Shown here one piece after another: positions 1 through 9,127 of a stretch of 64,000 nt of DNA (its first letter is position 1; the number at the start of each line of letters is the position of its first letter). Where the stretch lies: the NCBI RefSeq assembly GCF_030409555.1, contig NZ_JAUFPU010000018.1:312294-376293 (forward strand). The letters are read 5' to 3'. The translations under genes and the position numbers were made by a program. Below the pieces are notes generated by a model that was given only the letters and a program-made list of their open reading frames with translations, made no database searches and had not been told where the DNA came from. Source of the DNA: Chitinimonas viridis (GTDB lineage: Bacteria > Pseudomonadota > Gammaproteobacteria > Burkholderiales > Chitinimonadaceae).

Positions 1-434
1 ATCAGCACCGACGAGGGATAGCTGGCCTTGCCGCCGGGCACATAGAGGCCAACCCGGTCCAGCGGGGTCACCGCCTGGCCCAGCACGGTACCGTCCTCCT
101 CGGTGTACTGCCAGCTGGCCTGTAGCTGCCGCTGGTGATAGCGCCGCACCCTGTCGGCAGCCGCCTCCAGCGCCTCTCGCTGGACGGGTGCCAGACGCTG
201 GTAGGCGGCCAACAACTCGGCCGGCTGCAGCGTCAACGCAGCCATATCCGCGGCCTCCAGGCCATCAAAGCGACGGGTGTACTCCAGCAGGGCGGCATCG
301 CCACGCTGCCGGACCGCCTGCAGTATGGCCGCGACATCAGCGTCCACCTGCGGATTCTGGGCCGTCTCGAAGGCCAGCAAATCAGCCAACTGGGGCTGGA
401 AATCAATCTGGGTGGTGCTGAGGCGTTTCATCAT
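1..434 (-). CDS. hisD: Histidinol dehydrogenase, N-terminal part (runs off window)
   Basis: The reverse strand encodes about 144 residues that continue past the left edge. The product oxidises L-histidinol to L-histidine with NAD in the last two steps of histidine synthesis. The segment [20 protein letters not shown] near the window edge is the highly conserved HisD signature around the substrate pocket. Two adjacent ATG codons (434 and 431) could start it and neither has a strong Shine-Dalgarno sequence. It lies 78 nt downstream of hisG on the same strand, the usual hisG-hisD order. The zinc and catalytic residues lie outside the window. Confidence 0.93.
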   Translation of the reverse strand, partial: MMKRLSTTQIDFQPQLADLLAFETAQNPQVDADVAAILQAVRQRGDAALLEYTRRFDGLEAADMAALTLQPAELLAAYQRLAPVQREALEAAADRVRRYHQRQLQASWQYTEEDGTVLGQAVTPLDRVGLYVPGGKASYPSSVL

Positions 435-512
435 GGAGAGGCTCTGCTTCACTGTTCGGGCCGCGCCCGACGTTGTTATAGACGTAGCGGGCGGATGCAA
501 CAGCGATCCGCT

Positions 513-1160
513 TCAGGCGTGATGATGCACATTCGCCTGGGCGAATGCGTCGATGATGGGCTGTACGCCCAGGCGCTTGAGCTTGAGCGAAGCCTGGTTC
601 ACCACCAGGCGGGAACTGACATCCTGCACGTGCTCCACCGCCACCAGCTGGTTGGCGCGCAAGGTGCCACCGGTGCTGACCAGATCGACGATGGCATCCG
701 CCAGCCCCACCAGGGGCGCCAGCTCCATCGAGCCATACAGCTTGATCAGGTCAACGTGCACACCCTTGCGGGCAAAGTGCTCGCGGGCCGACTCGACATA
801 CTTGGTCGCCACCCGCAGGCGGGCACCCTGCTTGACCGCCCCGAAGTAATCAAAGCCCTCGCGCACGGCCACCATCAGCTTGCACTGGGCTATCTCCAGA
901 TCCAGCGGCTGATACAGTCCCGCACCGCCATGCTCCAGCAGCACGTCATATCCGGCGATGCCCAGGTCGGCAGCGCCATATTGCACATAGGTGGGTACAT
1001 CGGTAGCCCGTACGATCACCAGCCGCACATCAGCGCGGTTGGTACCCAGTATCAGCTTGCGCGACGATTCCGGGTCCTCGCTCGGCACGATGCCCGCGGC
1101 GGCCAGCAGCGGTACGGTTTCTTCGAAGATGCGTCCTTTGGACAGGGCGATGGTGATCAT
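513..1160 (-). CDS. hisG: ATP phosphoribosyltransferase, short form
   Basis: The 215-residue protein starts [19 protein letters not shown], the typical N-terminus of short-form HisG. It catalyses the committed step of histidine synthesis, condensing ATP with PRPP. The C-terminal ACT-like regulatory domain of long HisG is absent, so by family knowledge it should need HisZ, which is not in this window. The motif [14 protein letters not shown] near residue 175 is the PRPP-binding loop. A longer in-frame start 60 nt upstream exists but adds a non-conserved extension, so I chose 1160. hisD follows directly. The upstream region carries repeated TAGACAA/TTGTCTA sites. Confidence 0.95.
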   Translation of the reverse strand: MITIALSKGRIFEETVPLLAAAGIVPSEDPESSRKLILGTNRADVRLVIVRATDVPTYVQYGAADLGIAGYDVLLEHGGAGLYQPLDLEIAQCKLMVAVREGFDYFGAVKQGARLRVATKYVESAREHFARKGVHVDLIKLYGSMELAPLVGLADAIVDLVSTGGTLRANQLVAVEHVQDVSSRLVVNQASLKLKRLGVQPIIDAFAQANVHHHA

Positions 1161-1223
1161 GGCAAGGCAGAAAACGACAGAAGGCGGATTATGCCGGTGT
1201 GCGGCAAGGCTGGCGAGCAATAG

Positions 1224-1296
1224 TTGTCTACCATCATCATAATGAAATGTTATTTACACCTCAGTCGCTTAGACAAGCAATCAGACAACTTGTCTA
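1224..1296. promoter_or_regulatory. Cluster of TAGACAA/TTGTCTA half-sites upstream of hisG
   Basis: Four copies of one half-site lie in 73 bp: TTGTCTA at 1224-1230, TAGACAA at 1270-1276, AGACAA at 1283-1288 and TTGTCTA at 1290-1296. The last two form the perfect palindrome AGACAACTTGTCT (1283-1295). A TATGAT-like box on the minus strand at 1236-1241 could be the hisG -10 element. The arrangement looks like a multi-site operator; the regulator is unknown. Confidence 0.45.
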
Positions 1297-1343
1297 GATG
1301 AATTTACCTAAAACCCACCTCCCGCACCGCCTGCCAGCGCCCA

Positions 1344-1370
1344 TAAAAAACCCCGCTCACAGCGGGGTTC
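1344..1370 (-). terminator. Rho-independent terminator of the murA transcript
   Basis: The inverted repeat AACCCCGCT/AGCGGGGTT (1349-1369) has a 3-nt loop and, read on the minus strand, is followed by a run of T. It sits just beyond the murA stop codon, which separates murA from the hisG transcript. Confidence 0.85.
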
Positions 1371-1391
1371 TCTCACGCAGTCAGGCCAGCC

Positions 1392-2666
<1,275 letters not shown>

Positions 2667-2707
2667 TCAAGGCGGCAACAGGCCGCCAGCTAAGGTTCGC
2701 AACCGGG

Positions 2708-2830
2708 TCAGACTGCCAGCCACCAGATCAGCAGCAACAGCAACCACGGCAGATTGATCAACACCAGTCCCAGCCGGTCGCTTAAGGGCCGACGCTTGGG
2801 CTCAGGCTGCTTCAGGGCTGGTTTTTCCAT
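2708..2830 (-). CDS. Predicted 40-residue single-pass membrane protein
   Basis: A 41-codon frame between ibaG and murA encodes a polar N-terminus (MEKPALKQPEPKRRPLSDRL) followed by about 18 hydrophobic residues rich in Leu and Trp and a stop. It overlaps the last 19 nt of ibaG, which suggests translational coupling. The positive-inside pattern predicts one transmembrane helix with the N-terminus in the cytoplasm. I do not recognise a named family. The charge-then-hydrophobic layout and the fit in the only space between the two genes argue for coding, but a chance frame cannot be excluded. Confidence 0.5.
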   Translation of the reverse strand: MEKPALKQPEPKRRPLSDRLGLVLINLPWLLLLLIWWLAV

Positions 2831-3051
2831 TCGTGCGGACTATAGGTCTTCATCGACAGCGCGTGTATCTCTTCACGCATGCGCTCACCCAACGCCTGGT
2901 AGACCAGCTGATGCTGGCGCACCCGCGGCAGGCCATCGAAGGCGCGCGCCACAATGACGGCCTCGAAGTGATGGCCATCACCGCTGACCTCGAGCACTTC
3001 GCAGGCCAGGCCGGCGGCGATGTATTGTTTGACTTGTTCAGGAGTAACCAT
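2812..3051 (-). CDS. ibaG: BolA family protein, IbaG/YrbA-like
   Basis: The 79-residue protein has the BolA fold pattern, with the conserved segment GDGHHFEAVIVARAFDGLPR and the downstream QHQLVYQALGERM helix. BolA/IbaG proteins pair with monothiol glutaredoxins to handle [2Fe-2S] clusters; the histidines of the HH segment and the conserved Cys17 region are candidate ligands. Placement immediately upstream of murA is the classic ibaG-murA linkage. The next gene in transcription order is the small membrane ORF overlapping its 3' end. Confidence 0.88.
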   Translation of the reverse strand: MVTPEQVKQYIAAGLACEVLEVSGDGHHFEAVIVARAFDGLPRVRQHQLVYQALGERMREEIHALSMKTYSPHEWKNQP

Positions 3052-3098
3052 GACGTTTCTGTTTTCTGGAGTCCCGGCGGACGGCAGCCGCCAGCTTG

Positions 3099-3854
3099 TC
3101 AGTGTTTGAGCTTGTAGCCCGTACGCAGGAGTTGCAAGGTAAATGCAGCCAGCACCACCACCGTGCCCGAGACCACGGCCAGGCTCAGCCAGGGCGATAC
3201 ATCAGATGCCCCGAAGAAACCATAGCGGAAGCCATCGATCATGTAGAACACCGGGTTGAGGTGCGATACGCCCAGCCAGAAGGCCGGCAGCGAGTGGATG
3301 GAATAGAACACACCGCTGAGAAAGGTCAGCGGCACAATGATGAAATTCTGAAAAGCGGCCAGCTGGTCGAACTTCTCCGCCCAGATACCGGCAATCAGGC
3401 CCAGGATGGCCATCACCGACGAACCCAGCAAGGCAAAGGCCAGTATCCACAGGGGATACTTGAACTCCGGCCAGGCCAGCCACATGGTCACCGCCAGCAC
3501 CCCCGACCCCACCACCAGGCCACGGACCACCGCAGCCAGCACATAGGCCAGGAAGAACTCCAGGTGCGACAGCGGCGGCAGCAGGATATACACGATATTG
3601 CCAGTGATTTTGGACTGGATCAGGCTGCTGGAGGTATTGGCGAACGCATTCTGCAGCATGGACATCATGGCCAGGCCCGGTATCAGGAAGGCGGTATAGC
3701 GCACCCCCGGATAGGCCTCCACATGCGACTCCAGCACATGCGAGAAGATCAGCAGATACAGCACCGCCGTCAGGACGGGCGCAGCCACGGTCTGGAAGCT
3801 GACCTTCCAGAAACGCAGGATTTCCTTGTAGAACAGGGTACTGAAGCCTTGCAT
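3099..3854 (-). CDS. ABC-2 type permease, YadH-like
   Basis: The 251-residue protein has six hydrophobic segments and the ABC-2 signature with the conserved run NPVFYMIDGFRYGFFG near the C-terminus. It should form the membrane part of an exporter with the ATPase encoded just upstream (40 nt gap). Length and sequence resemble Escherichia coli YadH; the substrate is unknown. I took the start MQGFSTLFYKE because upstream residues are not conserved-looking. The pair sits between mlaA and ibaG, consistent with an envelope role, but this is inference. Confidence 0.9.
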   Translation of the reverse strand: MQGFSTLFYKEILRFWKVSFQTVAAPVLTAVLYLLIFSHVLESHVEAYPGVRYTAFLIPGLAMMSMLQNAFANTSSSLIQSKITGNIVYILLPPLSHLEFFLAYVLAAVVRGLVVGSGVLAVTMWLAWPEFKYPLWILAFALLGSSVMAILGLIAGIWAEKFDQLAAFQNFIIVPLTFLSGVFYSIHSLPAFWLGVSHLNPVFYMIDGFRYGFFGASDVSPWLSLAVVSGTVVVLAAFTLQLLRTGYKLKH

Positions 3855-3894
3855 GGCGTATGGAGCAGAACCAGGGCGCTGTGCGCGCACCGGC

Positions 3895-4800
3895 CTACCC
3901 GCGTTTCCTTCCCATCACGTCGAGGAATACCGATTCCAGATCGGGCTTGAGTATTTCCATGTCCTGCACCGCCACACCTGCTTCACGCAGGGTGGCCAAC
4001 ATAGCCTCCAGCGTACCGCAGTCATCGAGCTTGAGCTGATAGGCCCCACCCTCCTGGCTGACCAGCAAAGGCTGCAGCGCCGCTGGCAGCACATCGGGGA
4101 ACAAGCGCAGCGACAGCACCCGCGCCGAATGAGAGGCCATCAAGGCCGCCTTGTCGTCCAGCGCCACCAGTTCACCCTGCTTGAGCATGGCAATCCGGTT
4201 GCACAACGTCTCGGCCTCCTCCAGATAATGGGTGGTCAGCACAATAGTATGGCCTTCGCCATTGAGTCGCTGGATAAACGCCCACAGGGTCTGGCGCAAG
4301 GCGACATCCACGCCGGCCGTAGGCTCGTCCAGCACAATGACCGGCGGCTTGTGCACCAGCGCCTGAGCCACCATCACCCGCCGCTTCATGCCGCCAGAGA
4401 GAGATCGCATATTGGCGTCCGCCTTACTGGCCAGGCCTAGCTGCTCCAGCAGCTCATCTATCCAGGCATGGTTGCGGCGCAGGCCAAAATAGCCGGACTG
4501 GAACTGCAAGGTCTCGCGCACGGTAAAGAAAGGGTCGAAGGTCAGTTCCTGCGGCACGATGCCGACCTTGCGGCGGGCCGCCCGGTAGTCGCGCTGCACA
4601 TCGCTGCCCAGCACCTCGGCCTTGCCACTGTCGGCCTGGGTCAGGCCGCCCAGCACCGAGATCAGGGTGGTCTTGCCAGCGCCATTGGGGCCCAGCAGGG
4701 CAAAGAACTCGCCCTCGCGCACCTCAAGGTCTATCCCCTTGAGGGCTTCAAGCTCCCCAAAGCGCTTCTTGACGGCGGAAAAGCGGATAGCTACGGACAT
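3895..4800 (-). CDS. ABC transporter ATP-binding protein, YadG-like
   Basis: The 301-residue ATPase has Walker A GPNGAGKTT near residue 40, the signature LSGGMKRR, Walker B VIVLDEPTAGVD and the switch histidine in LTTHYLEEAE. It belongs to the ABC-2 exporter class that pairs with the permease encoded next to it. An extended C-terminal part of about 80 residues is typical of YadG-type ATPases. The substrate cannot be read from sequence. It follows mlaA by about 100 nt on the same strand. Confidence 0.93.
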   Translation of the reverse strand: MSVAIRFSAVKKRFGELEALKGIDLEVREGEFFALLGPNGAGKTTLISVLGGLTQADSGKAEVLGSDVQRDYRAARRKVGIVPQELTFDPFFTVRETLQFQSGYFGLRRNHAWIDELLEQLGLASKADANMRSLSGGMKRRVMVAQALVHKPPVIVLDEPTAGVDVALRQTLWAFIQRLNGEGHTIVLTTHYLEEAETLCNRIAMLKQGELVALDDKAALMASHSARVLSLRLFPDVLPAALQPLLVSQEGGAYQLKLDDCGTLEAMLATLREAGVAVQDMEILKPDLESVFLDVMGRKRG

Positions 4801-4897
4801 GGCGATAAAAGGCGGAAAACGTGAATTCTACCCGAGCCGGGCGAGGAGCAAACCAACATTACGCAGGACGGCCCCAGACCGCCTGCGACAGTCGCAC

Positions 4898-5785
4898 TCA
4901 GGGGGCAGGCAGCAGGGGGGCTGCCTCAGGTTCGGCAGCGGCAGGCTCGGCCGCCAGCGGTTCTGCCATGGCCGCCGGCTGCGGCACGGGCGCCGGCACA
5001 GGCTCCGACACGTTCTCAGCCGGCTGTTGCTGTGGCGCTGCAGGTGCAGCGGGATTGGCCGGTGCCGGTTCAGTCTCTTCCGCCTCAACCTCACCCAGTG
5101 GCAAGGGCTGGGCCGGTGCGCCATCCCAGACCAGGTTGTAGCGGCGCTGCAGATAGCTGTCGCGCACAAAACCGTACTCGTCGCCAAACGAGGCCGATTC
5201 GATCAGCGCATCAGCCGGCAACAGCGTGGCGCGGGTATCCACCAGCTTGAGCAGGTTCAGCCCCAGGCTGGTGTCGTCATCATGCAGGGCACGCATGGGG
5301 TTGAGGGCATAGCTGCCCACCCAGTCGCCGCTGTCCCGCAAGGTCTTGGGGCCCAGGAACGGCATCACGATATAAGGGCCGGACGGCACACCCCAGGCAC
5401 CCAGCACCTGGCCAAAGTCTTCATCATGCTTGGGCAGGCCAGCCGGCGTGGCGATATCAATCAGGCCAAACAGGCCCAGAGTGGAGTTGAACACCACCCG
5501 GCCACCGTCGCTGACCGCCTCACGCCATTTGCCCTGCAGCAGGTTGGACGCACCGATATAGATGTCTTCCAGATTGCCGAAGAAATTACTCACCCCCGCC
5601 CGCACCGGCTTGGGCGTGATCGCCACATAACCCTGCGCCACCGGCTTGAGCACCGCCTTGTCCAAGGCACTGTTGAAGGCATAGACCTTACGGTTCACCG
5701 GCTCCAGCGGGTCGTAATGATTGGCGGGCGTAGCACAGGCCACCAGCAGCAGCGGGCTGAGCAGCAAGGTGTAGGGGTGGCGCAT
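4898..5785 (-). CDS. mlaA: Outer-membrane lipid asymmetry lipoprotein MlaA (VacJ)
   Basis: The 295-residue protein begins with a lipoprotein signal (LLLVACA, lipidated Cys near residue 17) and carries the MlaA core motifs DPLEPVNRKVYAFN and GPYIVMPFLGP. MlaA forms a ring in the inner leaflet of the outer membrane and removes mislocalised phospholipids from the outer leaflet to the periplasmic carrier MlaC. After about residue 225 there is a low-complexity Ala/Pro/Glu tail of about 70 residues, longer than in Escherichia coli MlaA. It follows mlaB on the same strand but is separated by about 140 nt that include an inverted repeat. Confidence 0.95.
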   Translation of the reverse strand: MRHPYTLLLSPLLLVACATPANHYDPLEPVNRKVYAFNSALDKAVLKPVAQGYVAITPKPVRAGVSNFFGNLEDIYIGASNLLQGKWREAVSDGGRVVFNSTLGLFGLIDIATPAGLPKHDEDFGQVLGAWGVPSGPYIVMPFLGPKTLRDSGDWVGSYALNPMRALHDDDTSLGLNLLKLVDTRATLLPADALIESASFGDEYGFVRDSYLQRRYNLVWDGAPAQPLPLGEVEAEETEPAPANPAAPAAPQQQPAENVSEPVPAPVPQPAAMAEPLAAEPAAAEPEAAPLLPAP

Positions 5786-5817
5786 AAAAACTCCGTAGCC
5801 GTTTAGACTGAAGCATA

Positions 5818-5866
5818 GAGCCTGTCCCGAACAATTTCGCGGACGAAACGGTTCACGGACAGGCTC
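5818..5866. repeat. Palindromic intergenic element bounded by GAGCCTGTCC/GGACAGGCTC
   Basis: A 49-bp element between mlaB and mlaA has 10-bp perfect terminal inverted repeats, extending with small gaps through GAAC/GTTC. The outermost seven bases match the ends of the structured repeat at 38971-39070. It could be a mobile palindrome or a transcription attenuator inside the mla transcript. Confidence 0.6.
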
Positions 5867-5923
5867 CAGGCAAGCAGCAACGGCGCCCGTAGGCGCCGAT
5901 GCTGTTGGGTAGACACTAGGACA

Positions 5924-6199
5924 TCATCCCTGCACGCTGGGCAGGAACGCCTCAACACCATACAAGGCGGCAAGGCTGGTGAGGTTGGCAGGCGGCTGCG
6001 ACAAGGCAATCCGCCGGCCCTGCGCCAGCGCATCACGCTGCCAGTGCAGCAGCAGGCTGATAGCGGTGGAATCAATCTCGCTGACCTCGGACAGATCAAT
6101 CAGCAAGTCCGGCGCCGACAACCTGCCGGCCACCTCGGCCTGTACCCGGCAGATCGAATCCAGCGTCAGCGCACCGCTGAGCTTGACGGTCTCAGCCAT
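5924..6199 (-). CDS. mlaB: STAS-domain protein MlaB
   Basis: The 91-residue single STAS domain contains the conserved loop SEIDSTAISLLL. In MlaB the Ser/Thr at this position is needed for function. MlaB binds the ATPase MlaF in the cytoplasm and stabilises the MlaFEDB complex in the inner membrane. The start is 2 nt from the mlaC stop, so it is very probably in the same operon. Length is normal for MlaB. Confidence 0.93.
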   Translation of the reverse strand: MAETVKLSGALTLDSICRVQAEVAGRLSAPDLLIDLSEVSEIDSTAISLLLHWQRDALAQGRRIALSQPPANLTSLAALYGVEAFLPSVQG

Positions 6200-6201
6200 G
6201 A

Positions 6202-6810
6202 TTACTTGGCCGGCGCCTTGGCCGACTGGGCCGCATTGCGGTCAGCCAGCGCTTTTACCAGGCCGTCGATGCCATCCTTCTGGATGGTCTGGGTGAAGCT
6301 GGTGCGGTAGTTGGTCACCAGGCTCACACCTTCAACGGTCACGTCATAGACCTTCCAGTCGCTGCCGGTCTTGCCCAGACGGTAATCGATGGGGAAAGGC
6401 TGGCCGCTGGCGGCCGACACTTCGGTACGCACGATCACATCGGTGTCGGTATCGGCCATCTTGACCGGCTTCACTTCAATACCTTGCAGCTTGTTCACAC
6501 CGATGGCGGTGGAGTAGGTACGCACCAGCAGGGTACGGAACTCGCGCGACAGGGCGGCCTGCTGCTCGGGGGTAGCCTGTTTCCAGTACTTGCCCACGGC
6601 CAGCGAGGTCAGCCGGTTGAAGTCGAAGCTGGGCAGCACCTTAGCCTCCACCAGCTCGCGGAAGCGCTTGTCGGCCGGAGTCAGGTTTTCCTTCTTGATC
6701 ACCTCCAGCACATCCTTGCTGGTGGTGCGCACCAGTTGCTCGGGCGCGGGTACATCGGCGGTAGCGGTCAGGCCGGCCACCAGCATCATGAAAGCAAAAA
6801 ATTTACGCAT
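6202..6810 (-). CDS. mlaC: Periplasmic phospholipid-binding protein MlaC
   Basis: The 202-residue protein has an N-terminal signal peptide (cleavage predicted after about residue 18) and the MlaC/Tol-Ttg2 fold pattern, including KYWKQATPEQQAALSREFRT and a C-terminal VTVEGVSLVTNYRTSF. It shuttles phospholipid between the MlaA ring and the MlaFEDB complex. It lies 15 nt after mlaD and 2 nt before mlaB, in the usual order. Confidence 0.95.
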   Translation of the reverse strand: MRKFFAFMMLVAGLTATADVPAPEQLVRTTSKDVLEVIKKENLTPADKRFRELVEAKVLPSFDFNRLTSLAVGKYWKQATPEQQAALSREFRTLLVRTYSTAIGVNKLQGIEVKPVKMADTDTDVIVRTEVSAASGQPFPIDYRLGKTGSDWKVYDVTVEGVSLVTNYRTSFTQTIQKDGIDGLVKALADRNAAQSAKAPAK

Positions 6811-6825
6811 AGTCGTCGTGTCCTG

Positions 6826-7311
6826 TTATGGGGCGGGTTGTGCCTGAGAGGGATTCTCCGCAGCCTTGCTGAACATGAACTGACTGATCAGTTTCTCCAG
6901 CACGACAGCAGACGAAGTCAGGGTGATTCGATCGCCAGACTTCAACATGGTTTCATCTCCGCCAGCTTCAAGCCCTATGTACTGATCGCCCAGTATGCCC
7001 GAGGTCAGGATTTCAGCCGAAGTATCGCGGCTGAACTGATAGCCCTGCTCGATATCGAGGTCCACCACGGCACGGTAGGTAGTGGAATCCAGATGGATGC
7101 CGGCCACCCGGCCCACCAGCACACCCGCGCTCTTGATGGGCGCGCGGGCCTTCAGGCCACCGATATTGTCGAAGGCAGCCGTCACCCGATAGGTAGGCTT
7201 GGTGCCCCCATTGGAAACGTTGCTGACACGCAACGCCAGGAAGGCCAGCGCGGCCACGCCCAGTATTACAAACAGGCCGACCCAGAAATCATAAACGCGG
7301 CGATTCATCAA
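6826..7311 (-). CDS. mlaD: MCE-domain protein MlaD
   Basis: The 161-residue protein has an N-terminal membrane anchor (residues about 9-28) followed by one MCE domain, with the typical region VLVGRVAGIHLDS and the hydrophobic ILGDQYIGLEAGGDE. MlaD forms a hexameric periplasmic ring on MlaE through which lipid passes. It overlaps the mlaE stop by 4 nt, a sign of translational coupling. Size is normal for the single-MCE form. Confidence 0.95.
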   Translation of the reverse strand: MMNRRVYDFWVGLFVILGVAALAFLALRVSNVSNGGTKPTYRVTAAFDNIGGLKARAPIKSAGVLVGRVAGIHLDSTTYRAVVDLDIEQGYQFSRDTSAEILTSGILGDQYIGLEAGGDETMLKSGDRITLTSSAVVLEKLISQFMFSKAAENPSQAQPAP

Positions 7312-8102
7312 ATACCCCTAAACATGAATGCGGTCAGGATGAAATCCAGACCCAGAATAACCAGCGAAGAAGTCACCACCGTGCGAGTGGTCGCACCGGA
7401 TACCCCTTCCGCAGTGGGCGGGGCATCAAAGCCCTCAAACACCGCAATGATCGAAACAGCCACGCCGAACACCACGCTCTTGACGAGGCCATTGCCCACA
7501 TCGTTGAACAGATCGACCTGGGCCTGCATCTGCGACCAGAACGTACCGGCATCGACACCGATCAGCACCACGCCGACCACGTAACCACCCAGGATGCCCA
7601 TGGCCGAGAACAACGCAGCCAGGATAGGCATGGACAGCACGCCCGCCCAGAACCGCGGCGCCACCACCCGGGCCACCGGGTTCACGGCCATCATCTCCAT
7701 GGCGGCCAGCTGCTCGGTCGCCTTCATCATGCCAATTTCGGCCGTAATGGCAGAACCTGCCCGGCTGGCAAACAACAGACCCGCCACCACCGGCCCAAGT
7801 TCACGCAACAGGCTCAGGGACACCAGCACACCCAGCGCCTCCGACGCACCAAAGCGCACCAGGGTGTCGTAGCCCTGCAAGCCCAGCACCATGCCCACAA
7901 ACAGGCCCGATACCAGAATGATGACCAGCGACAGCACGCCGGTAAAAAACACTTCGCGTATCACCAGCCCCGGCCGGCGGAAGGAAGTGCCGGAATGCCA
8001 CAACACCGCCATCAGGAAACGGAAACCGAAACCCAGCTTCTCCATCGTGTTGACGACAGGCTCGCCCAGACGGCGCACCCGCTTTTCCAGCCAATCAAGC
8101 AC
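7308..8102 (-). CDS. mlaE: Lipid transport permease MlaE
   Basis: The 264-residue integral membrane protein has the MlaE/PF02405 signature, including LRELGPVVAGLLFASRAGSAI and EIGMMKATEQL. It is the dimeric permease of the MlaFEDB complex. It overlaps mlaF by 8 nt and mlaD by 4 nt. An interface helix near the N-terminus precedes about five transmembrane helices, as expected. Confidence 0.95.
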   Translation of the reverse strand: MLDWLEKRVRRLGEPVVNTMEKLGFGFRFLMAVLWHSGTSFRRPGLVIREVFFTGVLSLVIILVSGLFVGMVLGLQGYDTLVRFGASEALGVLVSLSLLRELGPVVAGLLFASRAGSAITAEIGMMKATEQLAAMEMMAVNPVARVVAPRFWAGVLSMPILAALFSAMGILGGYVVGVVLIGVDAGTFWSQMQAQVDLFNDVGNGLVKSVVFGVAVSIIAVFEGFDAPPTAEGVSGATTRTVVTSSLVILGLDFILTAFMFRGI

Positions 8103-8925
8103 GGCGCACTCCCATCAGTTCATCGGTATACGGCTTGGCCGGGTATTGGAAAGGCACGGGGCCATCAGGCAGGCCATCGACGAACTGATGCACATAGGGC
8201 TCAGCCGAAGCCGTGATCTCGGCCGGCGTACCTTCAGCCACGATCTTGCCTTCGGACACAAAATAGACATAGTCGACTATGCGCAGCGACTCCTGCACCG
8301 AATGCGTCACCATGATGGAGGTAGCACCCAGGGCATCATTCAGGTCGCGTATCAGCTTGCCTATCACCCCCAGCGAAATGGGGTCGAGGCCGGCGAACGG
8401 CTCGTCATACAGCATCAGCACCGGGTCCAGCGCAATGGCGCGGGCCAGCGCCACCCGGCGGGCCATGCCGCCAGACAGCTCCGACGGCATCAGCTTGGCA
8501 GCGCCACGCAGGCCCACCGCATTGAGCTTCATCAGCACCAGGTCCCGTATCATCGACTCGGGCAGCTCGGTATGCTCACGCATCTGAAAAGCCACGTTGT
8601 CGAACACCGACATATCGGTGAACAGGGCGCCGAACTGGAACAGCATGCCCATCTTGCGGCGCAAGTGGTACAGCCCATCGCTGTCTAGCTCATGGACCAC
8701 GCGACCAGCGACACGGACCTCGCCCTTGGAAGGCTTGATCTGGCCGCCGATAAGGCGCAGCAGGGTGGTCTTACCGCAGCCGGAGCCACCCATGATGGCA
8801 ACCACCTTCCCCTTGGGTATCTTGAGGCTGATACCTTTAAGTATGGTACGGCGGTCGTAGGAAAATGTTACGTTGTCGATGTCGACAAGCGAGTCGGCGG
8901 GCACGTCGGGGGAGCTCAAGGGCAT
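8095..8925 (-). CDS. mlaF: Lipid transport ATPase MlaF
   Basis: The 276-residue ATPase has Walker A GGSGCGKTT, signature LSGGMARR, Walker B LMLYDEPFAGLD and switch His in MVTHSVQE. It powers lipid movement by MlaE, with MlaB bound to it. It is the first gene of the minus-strand mlaFEDCB operon, and its promoter must lie in the 200-bp gap shared with the divergent response regulator gene. Confidence 0.96.
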   Translation of the reverse strand: MPLSSPDVPADSLVDIDNVTFSYDRRTILKGISLKIPKGKVVAIMGGSGCGKTTLLRLIGGQIKPSKGEVRVAGRVVHELDSDGLYHLRRKMGMLFQFGALFTDMSVFDNVAFQMREHTELPESMIRDLVLMKLNAVGLRGAAKLMPSELSGGMARRVALARAIALDPVLMLYDEPFAGLDPISLGVIGKLIRDLNDALGATSIMVTHSVQESLRIVDYVYFVSEGKIVAEGTPAEITASAEPYVHQFVDGLPDGPVPFQYPAKPYTDELMGVRRA

Positions 8926-8985
8926 TGGGGGATTCGTAATTCTAAAGTAAGCCAGCCTCCGACAACAATTTTCATGCCGGGTTCA

Positions 8986-9000
8986 TGTTGCAATGCAACA
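8986..9000. promoter_or_regulatory. Perfect palindrome TGTTGCAATGCAACA in divergent promoter region
   Basis: A 15-bp perfect palindrome lies between mlaF and the divergently transcribed response regulator gene, 61 bp upstream of the mlaF start. It looks like a dimer-binding operator; the regulator is not identifiable. Confidence 0.4.
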
Positions 9001-9127
9001 ACACGGCCTTTCGTGGCAAGCACCAAACAGGTGCACCCATGACGCCATGAAATTACTTCAACAGCCTCGTAACCGGGTGCTAGGATTGTCGAAACTTCGA
9101 CGCCCCTGCGCGCATTGGGAACGCTGA

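Noticed and set aside
135..1223. Long open frames on the strand opposite hisD and hisG
   Set aside because: They are shadows of the real genes in GC-rich DNA and have no recognisable motifs.
9020..9127. Sigma-54 -24/-12 site in front of the regulator
   Set aside because: No TGGCAC-N5-TTGC pair with correct spacing is present.
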